From Purshia tridentata (taxonomy: Eukaryota; Streptophyta; Magnoliopsida; Rosales; Rosaceae): 29,245 nt of DNA. The DNA lies in the NCBI GenBank assembly GCA_003254885.1, contig QANT01003388.1:1-29245 (forward strand). Reading direction: 5' to 3'. This document shows positions 10,250 through 22,600 of the stretch, piece after piece (positions within the stretch are counted from its first letter, which is position 1; every line of letters starts with the position of its first letter). The notes beneath the pieces were generated by a model, which had not been told where the DNA came from, did not search any database, and worked only from the letters and a program-made list of their open reading frames with translations. A program made the position numbers and the translations under genes.

Positions 10250-10545
10250 CCTTTGGTGGGGTGCGGTGCGTGGGGTGTGGAGTTGTGCTTTTGATAGAGT
10301 TGGGTTTTAAGGGGTAGAATGATGGGTTTGGGTGGAAGGGAGGTTGGGATGGAGGTAAGAGAGCGGAGGCCGACTGCCAAGAAGGCCAGAAAAGGGAGGC
10401 GGAAGGAGGGAAGAGGCTTTAAGGAGGGAGGAGGCAGGAGGCTTTTGGGAGGGAGAGAGAAAGGAGGAAGACAGAGGCAGGAGGCCGGCTGGGAAAAGGT
10501 GACGTTGGCAGAGATCGAGGGTGGAGCTGGGAGAGATGCGTATCG
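10250..10545. other. Strand-asymmetric G/purine-rich block in the CACTA element
   Basis: The plus strand is strongly G- and purine-rich (GGTGGGGTGCGGTGCGTGGG, then GGGAGG-type runs to about 10500) and ends in an A-run at 10546. Overlapping open frames on both strands are low-complexity and not coding. The several closely spaced G-runs could form a quadruplex or mark a transduplicated gene-promoter fragment. Confidence 0.4.
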
Positions 10546-10764
10546 CAAAAAAAAAAAAAAAGTAAAGAAAAGTTGCAGAAAAAAGAGAGCAGCTTAGGAG
10601 TTAAATCTCCTTACTTTTGGGCAACGGAAGGCATTCGTCGCTTCAAGTGCCTTAGGAATTTCATGCTTAGGCGACGAACCATTTCGTCACCCTAAAACCA
10701 ATTACGTCGCCTCCAACATGTTTTGAGCGATGAAGCCCAAACCTTGACAATTAATTTAAAAAAC

Positions 10765-11935
10765 CTTGATCGTTCGTACATTCGACGTTCGATACCTAAC
10801 TTCTACATTTTTGATTGACTTAATTTTTTGCTACGATGATTTATGAGTTATGAACTAAAAAATGAACGATTAAGACCGTTTGAAAAAGGATTGAGATGTG
10901 ACCTTTTACATTCAAATACACTTAAACAAAATAATTTTATTAATTTCTTTGTTCAAATCTTGTCCTTCCAATAATTGCAAAGACCAACATGGGAATTCAG
11001 CGATCGGAGCCATTTAATTTCTAAGTTTATACTTGAAAATCATTTGTGAAAAAATTTGGCCCAATCTTAATTCATCTAGCCGTTCGATTTTCATTATAAA
11101 AATTACATTCTTCATACTTCAACCTTCAATACATAAACTCTATATATCCGATTGACTTAATTTTCTGTAGGGATGATATGTTAGTAGGGGGCTAAAACAC
11201 GAACAGATTGGATCATTCGAAAAAAAGGTTGAGATGTGAGCTATTACATTCAAATACAATTAAAGAGTATAATGTTATTAACTTTTTCGTTTAAACTTGT
11301 CATTTCAATAATTGTGAATATCAAAATGTGATTTCAACGATCTAAGATATTTAAGTTTTATGTTCATGGTTGACGTTCATCCTTGCAAAAATCCACCAAA
11401 TTTGAATTCATCTAACCGTTCGATTATAATTATGAAAACCACAATTGTTTGTATATTCAACCTCCAATACCTAAGTTATACATCTCTGATTAAACTCAAA
11501 TTTTGTAGGGACAATCTATAAGTGAGGAACTAAAAAATGAACGGTTCGGATTATTAGAAACATGATTAAGATGTTGGTTTTGCAACATAAATACACTTGA
11601 AATGTTATATATATTAACTTAGAAGTTGAAACTTTGACGTCTCGATAATTGGGACGACCACAACTTCATTTGAATGATAAGAGACGTTCATTTTTTATAT
11701 TAATACTCATAGATTACTTGCCAAAAATTAGCGCAATCGAAATTCATCTAGCTGTTCGATTATCATTAGAAAAACTAAGATCGTCCATACTTTTGACCTA
11801 TGTTAGCTTATTTCTACATCTATGATTGACCTAAATTTTTTGCAGGGATCATCTTTAAGTGAGAAATTAAAAAATGAATGGTTCGAATTGTTGGAAATAT
11901 AATCATATAATTGCACAATTGCATATATATAGAAG
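10765..11935. repeat. Four diverged tandem copies of a ~337-bp unit
   Basis: Landmark motifs recur at a spacing of about 337 bp. 'GATTGACTTAATTTT' (and variants), followed by a GGGAT/TACGAT motif and an AAAAAATGAACG-like motif, occurs near 10812, 11150, 11488 and 11823. 'GTTCGATTxTxATTA' occurs near 11082, 11417 and 11754. The units are perhaps 65-75% alike, so the array is old. It begins just after the truncated CACTA right end and stops just before direct repeat B. No coding potential was seen. Confidence 0.75.
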
Positions 11936-11940
11936 GGGAA

Positions 11941-12335
11941 AAACAATTTGTTTTTGAAAAGTATAAGTATGTATAACATTAATTCGTGAGAGTTTATTCT
12001 ATGGGAAAATGTAAGAGGATTAATGGTTTTTTTTTTTTTTTGCGATTAAATTGTAGCTTGATTAAATATGTTGGAAATGTTTTGGGCCGGAAGCCACCCA
12101 TATGGGCTAGAAAGTGTTCGAAGTGGGCCAATAAGGCTGAGAATTTTGAGGACCATCGTTATGAGTTTTCTTCACGTAGCTCCATTCTCAGCCCTATAAA
12201 TTTCAAGTTGCAATATAAGAAAAAATTATTGAGCATAACCAATATACCACTTCATTGTGTAACTTGTGAAGATATTGCTAGAGGACGTGTTTATATTTGG
12301 AGGAGAAAATTTTTTGGATATCCACTTATTATTTG
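11941..12335. repeat. Direct repeat, copy B (partner of 7566-7946)
   Basis: Same landmark order as copy A. It continues through the position where the CACTA element sits in copy A (CTTATTATTTG, then TTATGTACAC). An open frame running through it (11986-12579) has atypical composition, starts in a poly-T tract and is matched only by non-coding sequence in copy A, so it is not called as a gene. Confidence 0.75.
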
Positions 12336-13406
12336 TTATGTACACTTTCAGTCCATTAATTTTTTCAAGTTTTGTTTACATCCAATAACTCACGAATTCT
12401 TCTTCTTCCTTTCTTCTTCAATTTTATCATCTCATCCTCTTGCCCTACCTCCTCCATTGTCCAAACCAAAAATTGATGAGGACACACCCACTGTCCTCAT
12501 CCCTTCCATCTCTCTGCAAAGACAACAATTCAGGACACTCTATCTTATACTTACCCCTCTCTTTCCCCACTCGCTGTGAGACTACAAAGAAAAAATCATC
12601 ACCCATGCTGTTCCTCTATCTCACTGTACAATGAAGAACAATGGAGAAAATCCATTCCTTTATGGCAAAAACACTACTTGTCCTAACAAAAATAGAAAAG
12701 CCACTCATGATTCTATGGGTAATACACTTAATTTTATTCCTTCATCTCCATATCTGGTATTCCAGCAACAAAAGAAAAAGAAAATCACCCTTTTCTCTCA
12801 CTGCACAGTGAAGATCGAACAATGTATACGATACTTCTCTCCATTTTCTATAAAAAAAAAAAGGAGTACAAAAAGACATGCAGTGAAGATTTTAGTGGGA
12901 GATTATTCTAGCTAGTTTAAATTTCTACATGGGTACCTTTGGTGTCTATAGTTTTGTTTCTTCCTTTCCTATTTTCTTTTTTCAAATTTAAATACAACAT
13001 AATAATCTTTATCTGGTCTTAATTAACCAGCTGTCAGTGCAACTTGAATTAGCCTGAATCAGTTACCAATTGACACAAATGAAGGGGTTTGAAGTATCAA
13101 CACTCGGAGTAACCCAACTGTTGCATACTCTTTACAGTAAGCTCTCTCCAAACTAGCACTGAAGCGTGTCATTGCACATAGTGATCATTTGAAACCCATT
13201 CAACTCTAATACAAGTATGAGCATTTATGTATTGTCAACAGCCCAACAAACATATTTATCTATATAAAATTAACTAGATTCCTAGCTTTGACTTCAAACT
13301 TCCTAAATAGACAGCATAGGTACACTTACATTTTGATTGTGCCAGTGCAAAGGGTTAGCAATCAGTATTTTACATTTGGAATAAGCGTTCAAATTGGGAG
13401 TCCTGG
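12336..13406. other. Gene-free spacer
   Basis: Low-complexity pyrimidine-rich stretches (12400-12460), short A-runs and no splice-consistent coding exons. Two loosely similar segments (TCTCACTGTACAATGAAGA near 12618 and TCTCACTGCACAGTGAAGA near 12797) form a small direct repeat. Short open frames on the plus strand are not supported. Confidence 0.45.
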
Positions 13407-13412
13407 TTAGCC

Positions 13413-13934
13413 GCTAAAGTACCACGGCCCGGCCCGGCCTCGTCCATTTAAAAGCGGCACATTCGTGCTTCTTACCTTGTGCTCAAGCCAGCCCATTTAA
13501 TAATTGGGTCAGGCCAAGGGGCCCAATTATAGTCGTGTCAAACTCGTGCTAGATCGAGCTGGCCTGATTAATTATTTTAAGTTTACATAATTATTTATAA
13601 ATTAAAGACTTCATTTTAAAAATTAATCAACAATGTCAATATAAATTTTAAAAAAAATTAATAAGAAATCAGTTTACAATTGCATATATAATTATTTTTT
13701 GGAAACATTTTATTTATGGAACTAAAAAATAGTCTTTTAAATTTTAAAAAATAATTGAGAAATTAATATAAACATGCCAGGTTCAATGAGACAGAAAACC
13801 TTACTCCGACCTGGCCCATAAGTACTGGTCAGGCTCTGCTCGACCCACTTATTGACAAGCCGAACAAGCCAACTGACTTTAAATGGGCTGGACCCGTGCT
13901 GGACTTGGCCGGCCCTATCTGTTGTACACCTCTA
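13413..13934. mobile_element. hAT-type MITE, 522 bp, with TTAGCC target duplication
   Basis: The left end is GCTAAAGTACCACGGCCCGG. The right end is the inverted TAGAGGTGTACAACAGATAG-GGCCGG, giving imperfect terminal inverted repeats followed by GGCCCGG/TTTAAATGGGC-rich subterminal regions. TTAGCC flanks both sides (13407-13412 and 13935-13940) and may extend to 7-8 bp with mismatches, as expected of hAT elements. The centre is AT-rich and non-coding. Confidence 0.8.
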
Positions 13935-13940
13935 TTAGCC

Positions 13941-15200
13941 AACCTAATTGCTAAGTCATGTTTCAGTGAGATGCTTTTAATACAACTTTTGGTTTGAGAT
14001 GCTTGGACGCCTTATTCCCAAGTATTTGTGTCTTTTCGCTGCTGATTAGATCTAAAATTACTTCATGTAGGCTTCTATATAAGTTGATTTAGACATAAGT
14101 ACAAGATTAACACACACACACACACACAGAGACACAAAGGGAAAACAGCTACCAATCCTATTCAATAGAGAAAAATAAAAAATAGTTGAAATGAAATTGA
14201 CATGTGCACCGAAGAACCAACGTCATGTTTTTTCTAAATACCGCGGCCATATGAGCTTGTCCAAATATCAATTCTAAGTGAACTAAAGTTAAAAAATGTT
14301 TACTTTCAAGTTTATAGTCAAAGTAAAATAAAGTTGATCTTTTGCTGTCAAGGTACAAATGTTAGAGGATGTCGTAGACGACTCAGTTTCATCACATAAT
14401 TCTTTAAAGGGTTAATTAGACGTAGATCTCTTGGAAAGAAGTGGTTAGACAAAAGGCGGCTGTGATTTCAAATTCCTAGTCAAGTGCTTTACATTTATAA
14501 TTAATTCATTTCTTCAAATGCCACAATAGCCTATAAATTACATGCAAGCAATTTAAATTGTTTCTTAAAAAAATTTGATTTTTTCATTTTACAAATCACC
14601 CTTTCCCATAGTCTTTATATATAATTAAAAATTAAAAATTAAAAATTAATTAAAGGTTATCACATGATCACATCATATTTAAATTCAAATTAAAGTTCAA
14701 ATTAAATATTATTATATAAAACAATTCTTTTAATTTTTGTTTGAATACTTATTACGTACTCTATTGTTGCCAAATAGAAGTTTGGCAACTCAAAGTTTCC
14801 AATCAAAACATCAAGAAACCTTAAATTCAAAAGCTAATACACTCCTAATACACTCTACTATTCCTAGCTAACCATATTTGGCATCAACAAGATCATTCAA
14901 CCACTAGTTTTCAAGTCTGTCTTTCTTCCATTTTAACCTTTTTTCTTTTTCTTTTTTTTCTGTTTTTATGTTTTTCACTTTTGCCTTTTATCTCTCTATT
15001 TGTCGATGTAATTTACATTCTCAATTGATTAAATCCCTGAAGTAAAGCGGTGGAGTAGTCCGTAGACGATGTTGGGTTATTCATTTATTCTTCAGTTGGG
15101 TAGGTATGGATTTGTCTTTCATTATTCATATTTATTTATGAGTTAATTATATTTTATCTTCCTCTACGTTTATTTGAAATATTCCAATTCTTTATTTATA
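13941..15200. other. Gene-free spacer with one dispersed-repeat copy
   Basis: AT-rich. A (CA)n run lies at 14111-14127, a copy of the dispersed 3'-end repeat at 14150-14240, an (AATTAAA)n-like run at 14622-14655 and a pyrimidine-rich stretch at 14935-15000. No credible exon was seen. Confidence 0.45.
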
Positions 15201-15210
15201 TAATTAAAAT

Positions 15211-15375
15211 GTACCAATTCATATATTTGTACACTTAGATGTACCAACATGTGTATTAGTATAATTAAATGTATCAACATGCGTATTGATACAATTAAAA
15301 TGTACCAACATGCGTATTGGTACAATTGAAATGTACCAACATGCATTTTAGAACAATTAAAATGTACCAAACACA
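15211..15375. repeat. Hairpin-forming tandem repeat, six units of 30-31 bp
   Basis: Units start at 15211, 15241, 15271, 15302, 15333 and 15363 (the last is partial). The consensus is ATGTACCAACATGCGTATTG followed by GTACAATTAA. GTACCAA pairs with TTGGTAC within a unit around a short CATGCGTA loop. Unit 3 has GTATCAA/TTGATAC and unit 4 GTACCAA/TTGGTAC, so the stem is preserved by matched changes there. Units 2 and 5 are less well paired. Confidence 0.8.
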
Positions 15376-16601
15376 CATTAAGAATTTTGTTTTAAGGTTT
15401 ATGAATTAAGTTGTAGCATGAATATATTGGACTTTCTAATTTATGTATTATATCTATATTTTCAGTATAAGTTTGAGGATTAATAATTTAGAATTTATCT
15501 TTAGGGTTCTTATCTCATAATTTGTGCGATTTTAAATTTCAAATCTCACAACATTTAGGATTTAAATCCCTTAAAGTGTGAGATTTATATCCCAAAATTA
15601 TAAATCATAATATTTAAATAATAATAATGTAACATTTTAAAATAAAAATATTACTTGGCAGATTCTACATAGTAGAAAATGACTTTATTACGAATTTAAA
15701 TATTTGCCGGCTTAAGTCTAAACATTCTTATATCGAAATACGTAAGTCTAAATTTCCCTTTTGCGGCATTGTTTTAGTTCACACATTTTTTCTTTTAAAT
15801 GTGAGTGCAAAGATATTAATAAAGGATGAAGACTTAAAACATACAGTAGAGGATAACAGGCATCCTTTAGGGCAACATATACAATCAAGTTGCATACAAA
15901 TGCTTCTAACCAAAAAAGGGGCACGACAACTCTCAAATCATTCAAATTAACTTAACATATACAACCTTGGCCAAAAAACAAAAACTTAACATATACAACA
16001 AAATTGTACCGGCAAACCACTTCACATGTTATCCAAACCATAGCACATGTTATCCAAACCATATCACATGTTATCAAGTTGCTACTTCATTGATTGTTTT
16101 AACTTTGAACGCCACACATTCTCTGAGTCTATAAAGAGAGGCATGTCCTTTTGGTCGATATATTAGTAATTAGATTACATATAACCGATGGGAATGAAGT
16201 CAGACAGGGTGAGTATGGGTGGTATAGAACTAAGTTTAGGCATATGCGTGTTGTACCGGTTTATGCACCCTAGTTTGTCTTTCATGTAGTCCTTTCGTTA
16301 GTGATCTAAAGACTATAAATCAATATACTACAAATTGATGTTCTTGACCGATTCACTTTTAGAATATAGATTTGATATCATCCTACATATTGTAGAATTG
16401 ATCACTGGAGAAAAGAGAAAAACGAGTTCAAATCAAATTGACATGAGCATATATCTAACAAAGGTCATGTTTTTTTCAGGTACACTAAACTTTCATTTAG
16501 AAAGTTCTTTACTATATATCCATGGTTCTTTTGTGTCTTCTGTCTATGTCATATGGTCACAGTAAACAATATTAACAATTTACTCTTACCTATCATTTCC
16601 A
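15376..16601. other. Gene-free 3' flank of the UPL6-like gene
   Basis: AT-rich. It contains the long copy of the dispersed repeat shared with 1430-1545 (15896-16080), where ACATGTTATCCAAACCAT occurs as short tandem copies, and the 3'-end repeat copy at 16385-16483. The rest shows nothing recognisable. The first ~200 bases next to 16602 should include the 3' UTR. Confidence 0.45.
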
Positions 16602-19600
16602 TTACACATTATGGAATCCATCTGCTTTAGTTATAGCTAACATCAGCATTTTTTTCAGCTCCTTTTTTCTGCATCAAAAAGATATCACTGAAAAGGTCAT
16701 TTATGGTGGAAAAGCGGAAAATTTAAGCTCAAGAATACAACTACAGAAAAGTTCATTTAATTATGTAAACAAGAGAGATTGAAATAGACAAACCTTGAAT
16801 ATAGCGGAAGCTTTAGCATATTTGCACAAGTAGAGGCAGATGGATATCGTTGAAGAGCTTCTTCAGGTGCAGCATCCCTAAAGAGCCAGCAATTAAGGTA
16901 AAGAAATACAGATAGAAAGAGAGATATTTGGTAAAACAAACTTCCTCTGCACTTTTTCCAAGATAAATAAACTCCAATCAGATAGAATCTTACATGCATA
17001 TGCAAAATAATGGATTAAGGTATTTGAATCCAAGCAGGGGTCCTCGAGAACACCCAGTCACAAATCTGGACAAAATCTTGTGTAGTTAGTATCTTTCCTG
17101 ATGTTCATTAACTTCAAACCCAATTACTAAACACATAAAATCAAATTAGCTGACATAATCAAATGATCAATAGACTTTTGACAGACGCTAAAAACTCACT
17201 TCAAAAATTTCTGCTGATTTTTCGGAGAAAAGCTTTTCAGAACTTGCCAGAACCGCTCGATGACATTATGCCTCTGTCAAAAAACGAAACATGACCAATT
17301 AAATTACATAGCTAGAAAATATAAATATACTTACAGATTTTATTATTTTTTACTTTTTCCTAAAAGCTTCAAAAGAGCTACCACATGCAAGAAGGTCAAA
17401 ATTTACCAGATTGAAGGAGCCTAGGAGGTAATAAAAACCCGTATAAGACCTCAATATTCAGTGGTGAAAGAAAATGTAATGAACAGGTTAGCTACCACAT
17501 TCATCTTGAGGTAGTTCTATCCAAGTAAACATTATCTGTACATATAAGAAAGAACTCACATTGTGATAGCCATCCTCATAGACGGTGTGTAACCGTAGAT
17601 CATCAACATCCAATCCGTCATAACCTGATATCAGAAGCTGTAAAAACGAGGGGGTTCAAAAACAAAAACAAGCAATGGGTACTTAAGAAAACAAAAGTGA
17701 ACGACTGAAGTGTTATCATATTATAAGCCTTCCAATAGAGATGATAGCAAGACCAATAACTCCCTCTATGGGTAGATAAACTTTGCAAACCCATAAATAA
17801 CTGAACAGTATAGTCAATAAAGCATAAGGTCTCGTTTGGTACATAGGATAGTATTGGATAGAATAAATGATTAAATTCATGTGTATTCATGGAAGAACAT
17901 GAATGATGTATTCTAACTTGAAGGAAGAAGATGGGAAGAAGATGAATTATTTAATCCTCCCATTTTGGGGGGGATTGGAAGGAATAACTTTTCTCTATGA
18001 CTAGTCCATCTTGATACATGTTATAGCTTTAAGTTAGAAACTTTTTTTTAAATGCACATGAGTTTAGTCATTTATCCTATCCAATACTATCCTATGCGCC
18101 AAACGAGGCCTAAAGGTAGACCACAATACCTGAAGTTCGTACTCAGTAAACATATCAATCCAATCTTTCTTTATAAGCAGCTGAAAGCCCCTTAAGAAAT
18201 CTGCACTTTGTTGTCTTATCTAAAAATCATTGTTTAACCATGTCAAGTTCACAAAGGGAAGATAAAATCTCAAGTGGAACCAAAATGAGTTGAAGATGAA
18301 AAGTTGCACTACCTGAATATTCAAAAAGTAATTGACATAAAGACGAATATATTTAGTGAGATTCTTCTCAGTGACACGCAGGTCATTTCCCCCTGGGACC
18401 AGCTCTACTTCTACGTACTTTTTATCTGCATATGTAATACCTATGACGAAGAAGAGTTCTAAGGTTGAAAAATCACCTGTTTTCTGCAGAACATTCATCG
18501 TAAGGGGAAAGAAAAAGTGAGCTCTGCAAAATTAAGAAATCATTGCAAGAAGATCCTCTACATACAACACAAACAGGAGTCATTTCAATTCAATGCAGGT
18601 GACATACGAAAGTGATTTTCTTCAACTGATTTTCATAGAACATTATTATATTTTCAAATCCAATATAATGTTGTACAAAGAAAAATACTAGTTGAAGTTA
18701 ATGATCAGAGTTCAATAATTCAATTCTTAAAAGACAAATGTTCTAAATCAGCAGAAAATGATTTTATATAAAAATTGTTATTGTGTTCCTTGCCATTGCT
18801 TGCTCATAAAGCAACATACATTAGGTGTAATTTTGTGGGTGTTTGGTTGTGTATGTTCCCATGCCAACCATCCACCCCTCAACTTCTTGTTTGCTCCCAT
18901 GAAAATAGGAGCAGAGGAGCAAAATGTATCTTAAATAGAAAATATTGCAAGTAACGTAGTCTACTCTTAGTAATCATTTCAATGGAAGCACAAACATCCA
19001 GGGTAAAGGAGGAAAGAGCAACATTACCTTCAAGTTAACAAGAGTGTGGTACAGACCTGGGTCCAACCAGCGCAAATCATTCAAATAGTTGCACCTAATC
19101 AATAAATAGAAAGAATTTTCCAGTATTAAGATTCAAGTAAAAGATATTTGATGGCTTGCAGAAGTATTCTAACATTGAAGTAAGAAAATGTGTGCTTACT
19201 TTTGTTTCAATTTGCTCAAGAAGAACTTTGCAAATGGTAAACAAACATGAACCCCCTCAAACACGGCCTGTAAGGAGAAAAGCATGTGATACCATGATGA
19301 AGCACAATATAAACTAAGACAAAATAGAAGCTTGATACCTTTCCTAGAAGAACTCCAAGGAAAAAGAAAGACTCAGCATCATGATGTTTTAGAATCAATG
19401 CCGGATCGGGATTAGGATAAAGTAAATGATTCTCTGCTTCCTGAATATACCAAGCCAAGAAGAAGGCAGAAAACAAGTGAGCAAGACCGGCAGACATAAA
19501 CATACCACATGTCTAGGAGCAAATGTCAATTCCTGACAACATACAATGAAAAGATGCATCAGATATAGTCTGCAATTGTCAGTCATCTTTCACCAGAATA

Positions 19601-22600
19601 TCTGGATCCATCTCATACATGCACCAGAATTTCTAATGTAATTTTCTTATTGGAGGGCAGATTGTTTTAATCCTAATTTCTCTTTCCCCACAATTTTGGA
19701 TACAGTGCACGGGAACATTTGACTTTCCTCTAATTTTCTAGTAAAAAGATTGTATGTTTTTGGGCAAGATGAGAGTCTTCTGCACCATGTTGCAGAATGT
19801 GATAGATTGAAACACTTTTTATTATCTCTTGATACAGCTTTGGGTTATTAAAAAATTTTGTGCAATCTTCTTTATGCATAAATGTGCCCAAATGTGGTTC
19901 TAGATAGACGGAGTCTTCATAAACATAAAGAAAAAGATAAATATGTAACCTTAAATAATCCGACATCTTCAGAAAAAGCGGTTCGAATAACTTCCTCCAT
20001 GAAGTCTTTGAAAAGCCCGCCTAGATCATGTCCATCTTCCTCAACCCCGAATTCATCTTCAAACGTTACAAAAATCTGCAAGTAAACAGCTAAAGGTGAA
20101 TATTCCAGTAATGAATGAGTTAAGCAATTAAGAAGAAAAGCATTATTTTAATTGCAAATAAGAGGCCTTAGGACCTGTTTGGGAGTATTTTGGTATCATA
20201 TGCTTTAGTTAGAGACACATTCAAAATTTCATTAGAAACTATAGTCACCTGGAAACACTTTCTACAGGAATTTCTCTAACCCAAAAAGGCACTCAACTTT
20301 CCAGTCAAATGTTACAAAAGATGCTTTTAGTATAGTCAAAAGCACTGCCAGAAACAGCTTTAATCTATTGCATGTAAACAACAAAACAAAAAACAAAAGA
20401 CATAAAAAACATTACCAATCCTCGAAGATGCTCAACAAGAAGTTCATCTTGAAGATGCTCATCACAAACTTTTTTCTTAAGATAGTTGTCACGAAATCTA
20501 CTCATCTGACATTTCATCTGATTAAATGTGTCTTCAAGGATATGATTCCGCCTTATATAGAAATAAAACACTGAATCCCGGCCATGCCTTAGCCTGTCCT
20601 CTTCCAATTGTGACTGATAAAGAAGGAATAAAAAACTTTAGAAAATGCAACATTGATAACCCAGTCAAATTCCAGTATTCAATCCCCATTTACAGCATTC
20701 GACACTTCCATCTAAAATTTAGAAGCAAACTTATAACTGGTTAATTACTTACCATGAATATTTCAACCCTTTTTTTGTATGGTACCAAGAGTGGGGCATT
20801 CTTCAAAATGCCATTAGCTCGAGTATTTTCTTTTACAGCCTTAAAAATGCAAACAACAATAAAATAAAAGACACTTAAAAAAGTAGTGCAACCAAAATCC
20901 TTGTACTGGGATGGGATGCATTACCTGAGACATGAAGATCTCGTTGACCCCATCAGCATGGAAGTCACTAGGAGCCATAAACTCTTGTCTTATGTTCCAA
21001 TCGTGCAACTACATATACAACAAATTAGAACAAAATGAAGTATAAGGTCATTATCTCGACACTGGAAAAGACAAGAGAGAACCAAAGCTCTCACAACCTA
21101 CGAGCAAGCACAGACGAAAAATGTATTTCTGCATGAAAGTTTAAATTTTTCAAAAGAACACGTACTCAACATCTAAAGCTCTTTTTACCTCAGAGAGGAG
21201 TTCAAAGGCTACAATTCGAACCCTTTGTTGAATGAACTCTACATGGCACCTCTTATTATCAATGGCATTGGTGAGAAATGTAGAAGAATCAGTGGGAGCA
21301 TTAGGATTCACCATAAGGAGCTTCCATAGGGCCTGGATAAAATAAAGATCCGCAGAATACAACAATACAATAAAAATTACCAAGTTCTTATATTGCAAAT
21401 CAACACTAAGTGTAACAGAATTAACAATCAGTCCACTACTGTACATCAAGTTTGTCACCCATATAGCAGTCCTAGAATGATCAACATATTTGTGGTGTGG
21501 TAGGTTAACTACAGACTTTCAACAAGAATCACCTCTCTCAGTATGATAACCAGGCATCTAATATCCTCCAACGATAGGGGCTTCTTCATCTTGTAAAACT
21601 CCTCAATATCCACGTCCATAAGCCAGTGCCTGATCCATTAAAAATTGAAATAAAAAGGAGTCAAACTGACATTGATCTAGCATCCAAAGAGATGCATAAA
21701 ACCATAGCAACCAATAAGAGAAACTTTACAACATAGAAACTGTACAGAACACAAGAAAAATAAAACCAGGAGAATTACCTGTACACAGGACCGAATACAG
21801 CCAAAGGTAATAGCCAACCAGGTGTTCCTTCCAACTGCTTAGACAATGACAACCATTTCTGGTTCTCATGGCACCATTTCATCAAATTTAAAAGCAGTGG
21901 AAGAAGCTCGGTTTCATTGGCTAGAATACTGATAATTCCCTCAGAGTGGAAGGTGTTAAAAATAATGTTGAGAAAATCACAAGCTACACCAACATCTGAC
22001 AACTCCTTATCATCTGGTCCATTATGTGAACCGCTGATATGTGAAATCTGTCCCAAAATTTTTTTCTGCTCCAAATCCAACCCCAAAAAGCAACAATAAA
22101 TTTTTTTAAAAATCTAGCTCAGAATTAAGAGGTAAAGACAGATTTTCTTAATAAAAATGAACTTGTATAAAAAATAGAGCTATAAGTTATAACATTTTAA
22201 AATGGCTTACCAAAGGCTGAAGGAAGCATGCATCAATGACATTACATATTTGTCGCTCCAAATCCTTATTCAGAACTATTTCCACTGGATCATCTCCAGT
22301 AATCATATCATCCTCGCCCCATATGGATTCTGGAAGTCAACATATTTATACAAATATATATATATATATATATATATAAGCAATTCAAAAGAAAAAATAC
22401 AGGTACAATATGTGGAAGGCATACCTTCTCTGATTTCTCTATTTGACAATTTTATTGAAGGAAGGACCTCCAACAAGAATGTTGCAACAGCAGCAAGGTC
22501 CACAGCCTGATGATGTTATAAAGAATTTAAAGAAGTCTAAAATTGAAGCCATCATAAGGGTTGCATTACAAATACATGTATATAAGCTACGCACACATAC

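Larger units (their letters stand above)
7947..10745. mobile_element. Non-autonomous CACTA (En/Spm-type) transposon, right end damaged
   Basis: The left end is CACTACAAGAAAAAAAGG followed by TTGGGCTTCG, the classic plant CACTA terminus. Between 7975 and 8395 a GGGCGACGAA/TTCGTCGCCC motif recurs in both orientations about a dozen times, as expected of subterminal binding-site arrays. The same motifs reappear at 10615-10735, and GAGCGATGAAGCCCAAACCTT (10725-10745) is the inverted counterpart of the left end. The last ~14 bases, which should end CTTGTAGTG, are absent. The interior (~2.8 kb) holds a decayed gene remnant, AT-rich quasi-repeats and a nested MITE, so the element cannot encode a transposase. 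Confidence 0.85.
16602..21629 (-). other. UPL6: UPL6-like exons 10-25: linker and HECT domain
   Basis: Exon coordinates: 10, 21533-21629; 11, 21189-21332; 12, 20925-21008; 13, 20753-20839; 14, 20416-20613; 15, 19950-20075; 16, 19339-19440; 17, 19200-19267; 18, 19028-19094; 19, 18313-18483; 20, 18130-18219; 21, 17560-17637; 22, 17200-17273; 23, 16994-17065; 24, 16794-16877; 25, 16602-16668. Recognisable HECT blocks: IRRNHILEDTFNQM (exon 14), FGVEEDGHDLGGLFKDFMEE (exon 15), HLLYPNPDP (16), NYLNDLRWLDPGLY (18), LVPGGNDLRVTEKN (19), QQSADFLRGFQLLI (20), FWQVLKSFS (22), FVTGCSRGPLLGFKYLNPLF (23) and the Cys-bearing STCANMLKLP (24). The Cys codon is at 16826-16828. Confidence 0.88.

Noticed and set aside
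10216..10597. Overlapping low-complexity open frames on both strands
   Set aside because: Pro/Leu/Ser-rich on one strand and Gly/Arg-rich on the other, caused by the purine-rich bias. They lie inside a non-autonomous transposon.
7566..12335. Direct repeats as LTRs of a retrotransposon
   Set aside because: No primer-binding site, polypurine tract or gag/pol remnant lies between them. Similarity extends upstream of any TG start, and the interior is a CACTA element plus tandem repeats.
11986..12579. 197-codon open frame on the plus strand
   Set aside because: It runs through a poly-T tract and through direct repeat B. The matching copy A has no intact frame, and the composition is not protein-like.
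12631..12915. 94-codon plus-strand open frame
   Set aside because: Lys-rich low-complexity translation across A-runs. No conserved motif and no neighbouring exons.
15211..15375. CRISPR-like repeat array
   Set aside because: Units are contiguous without unique spacers, and the genome is a plant nuclear one. It is a short tandem repeat.
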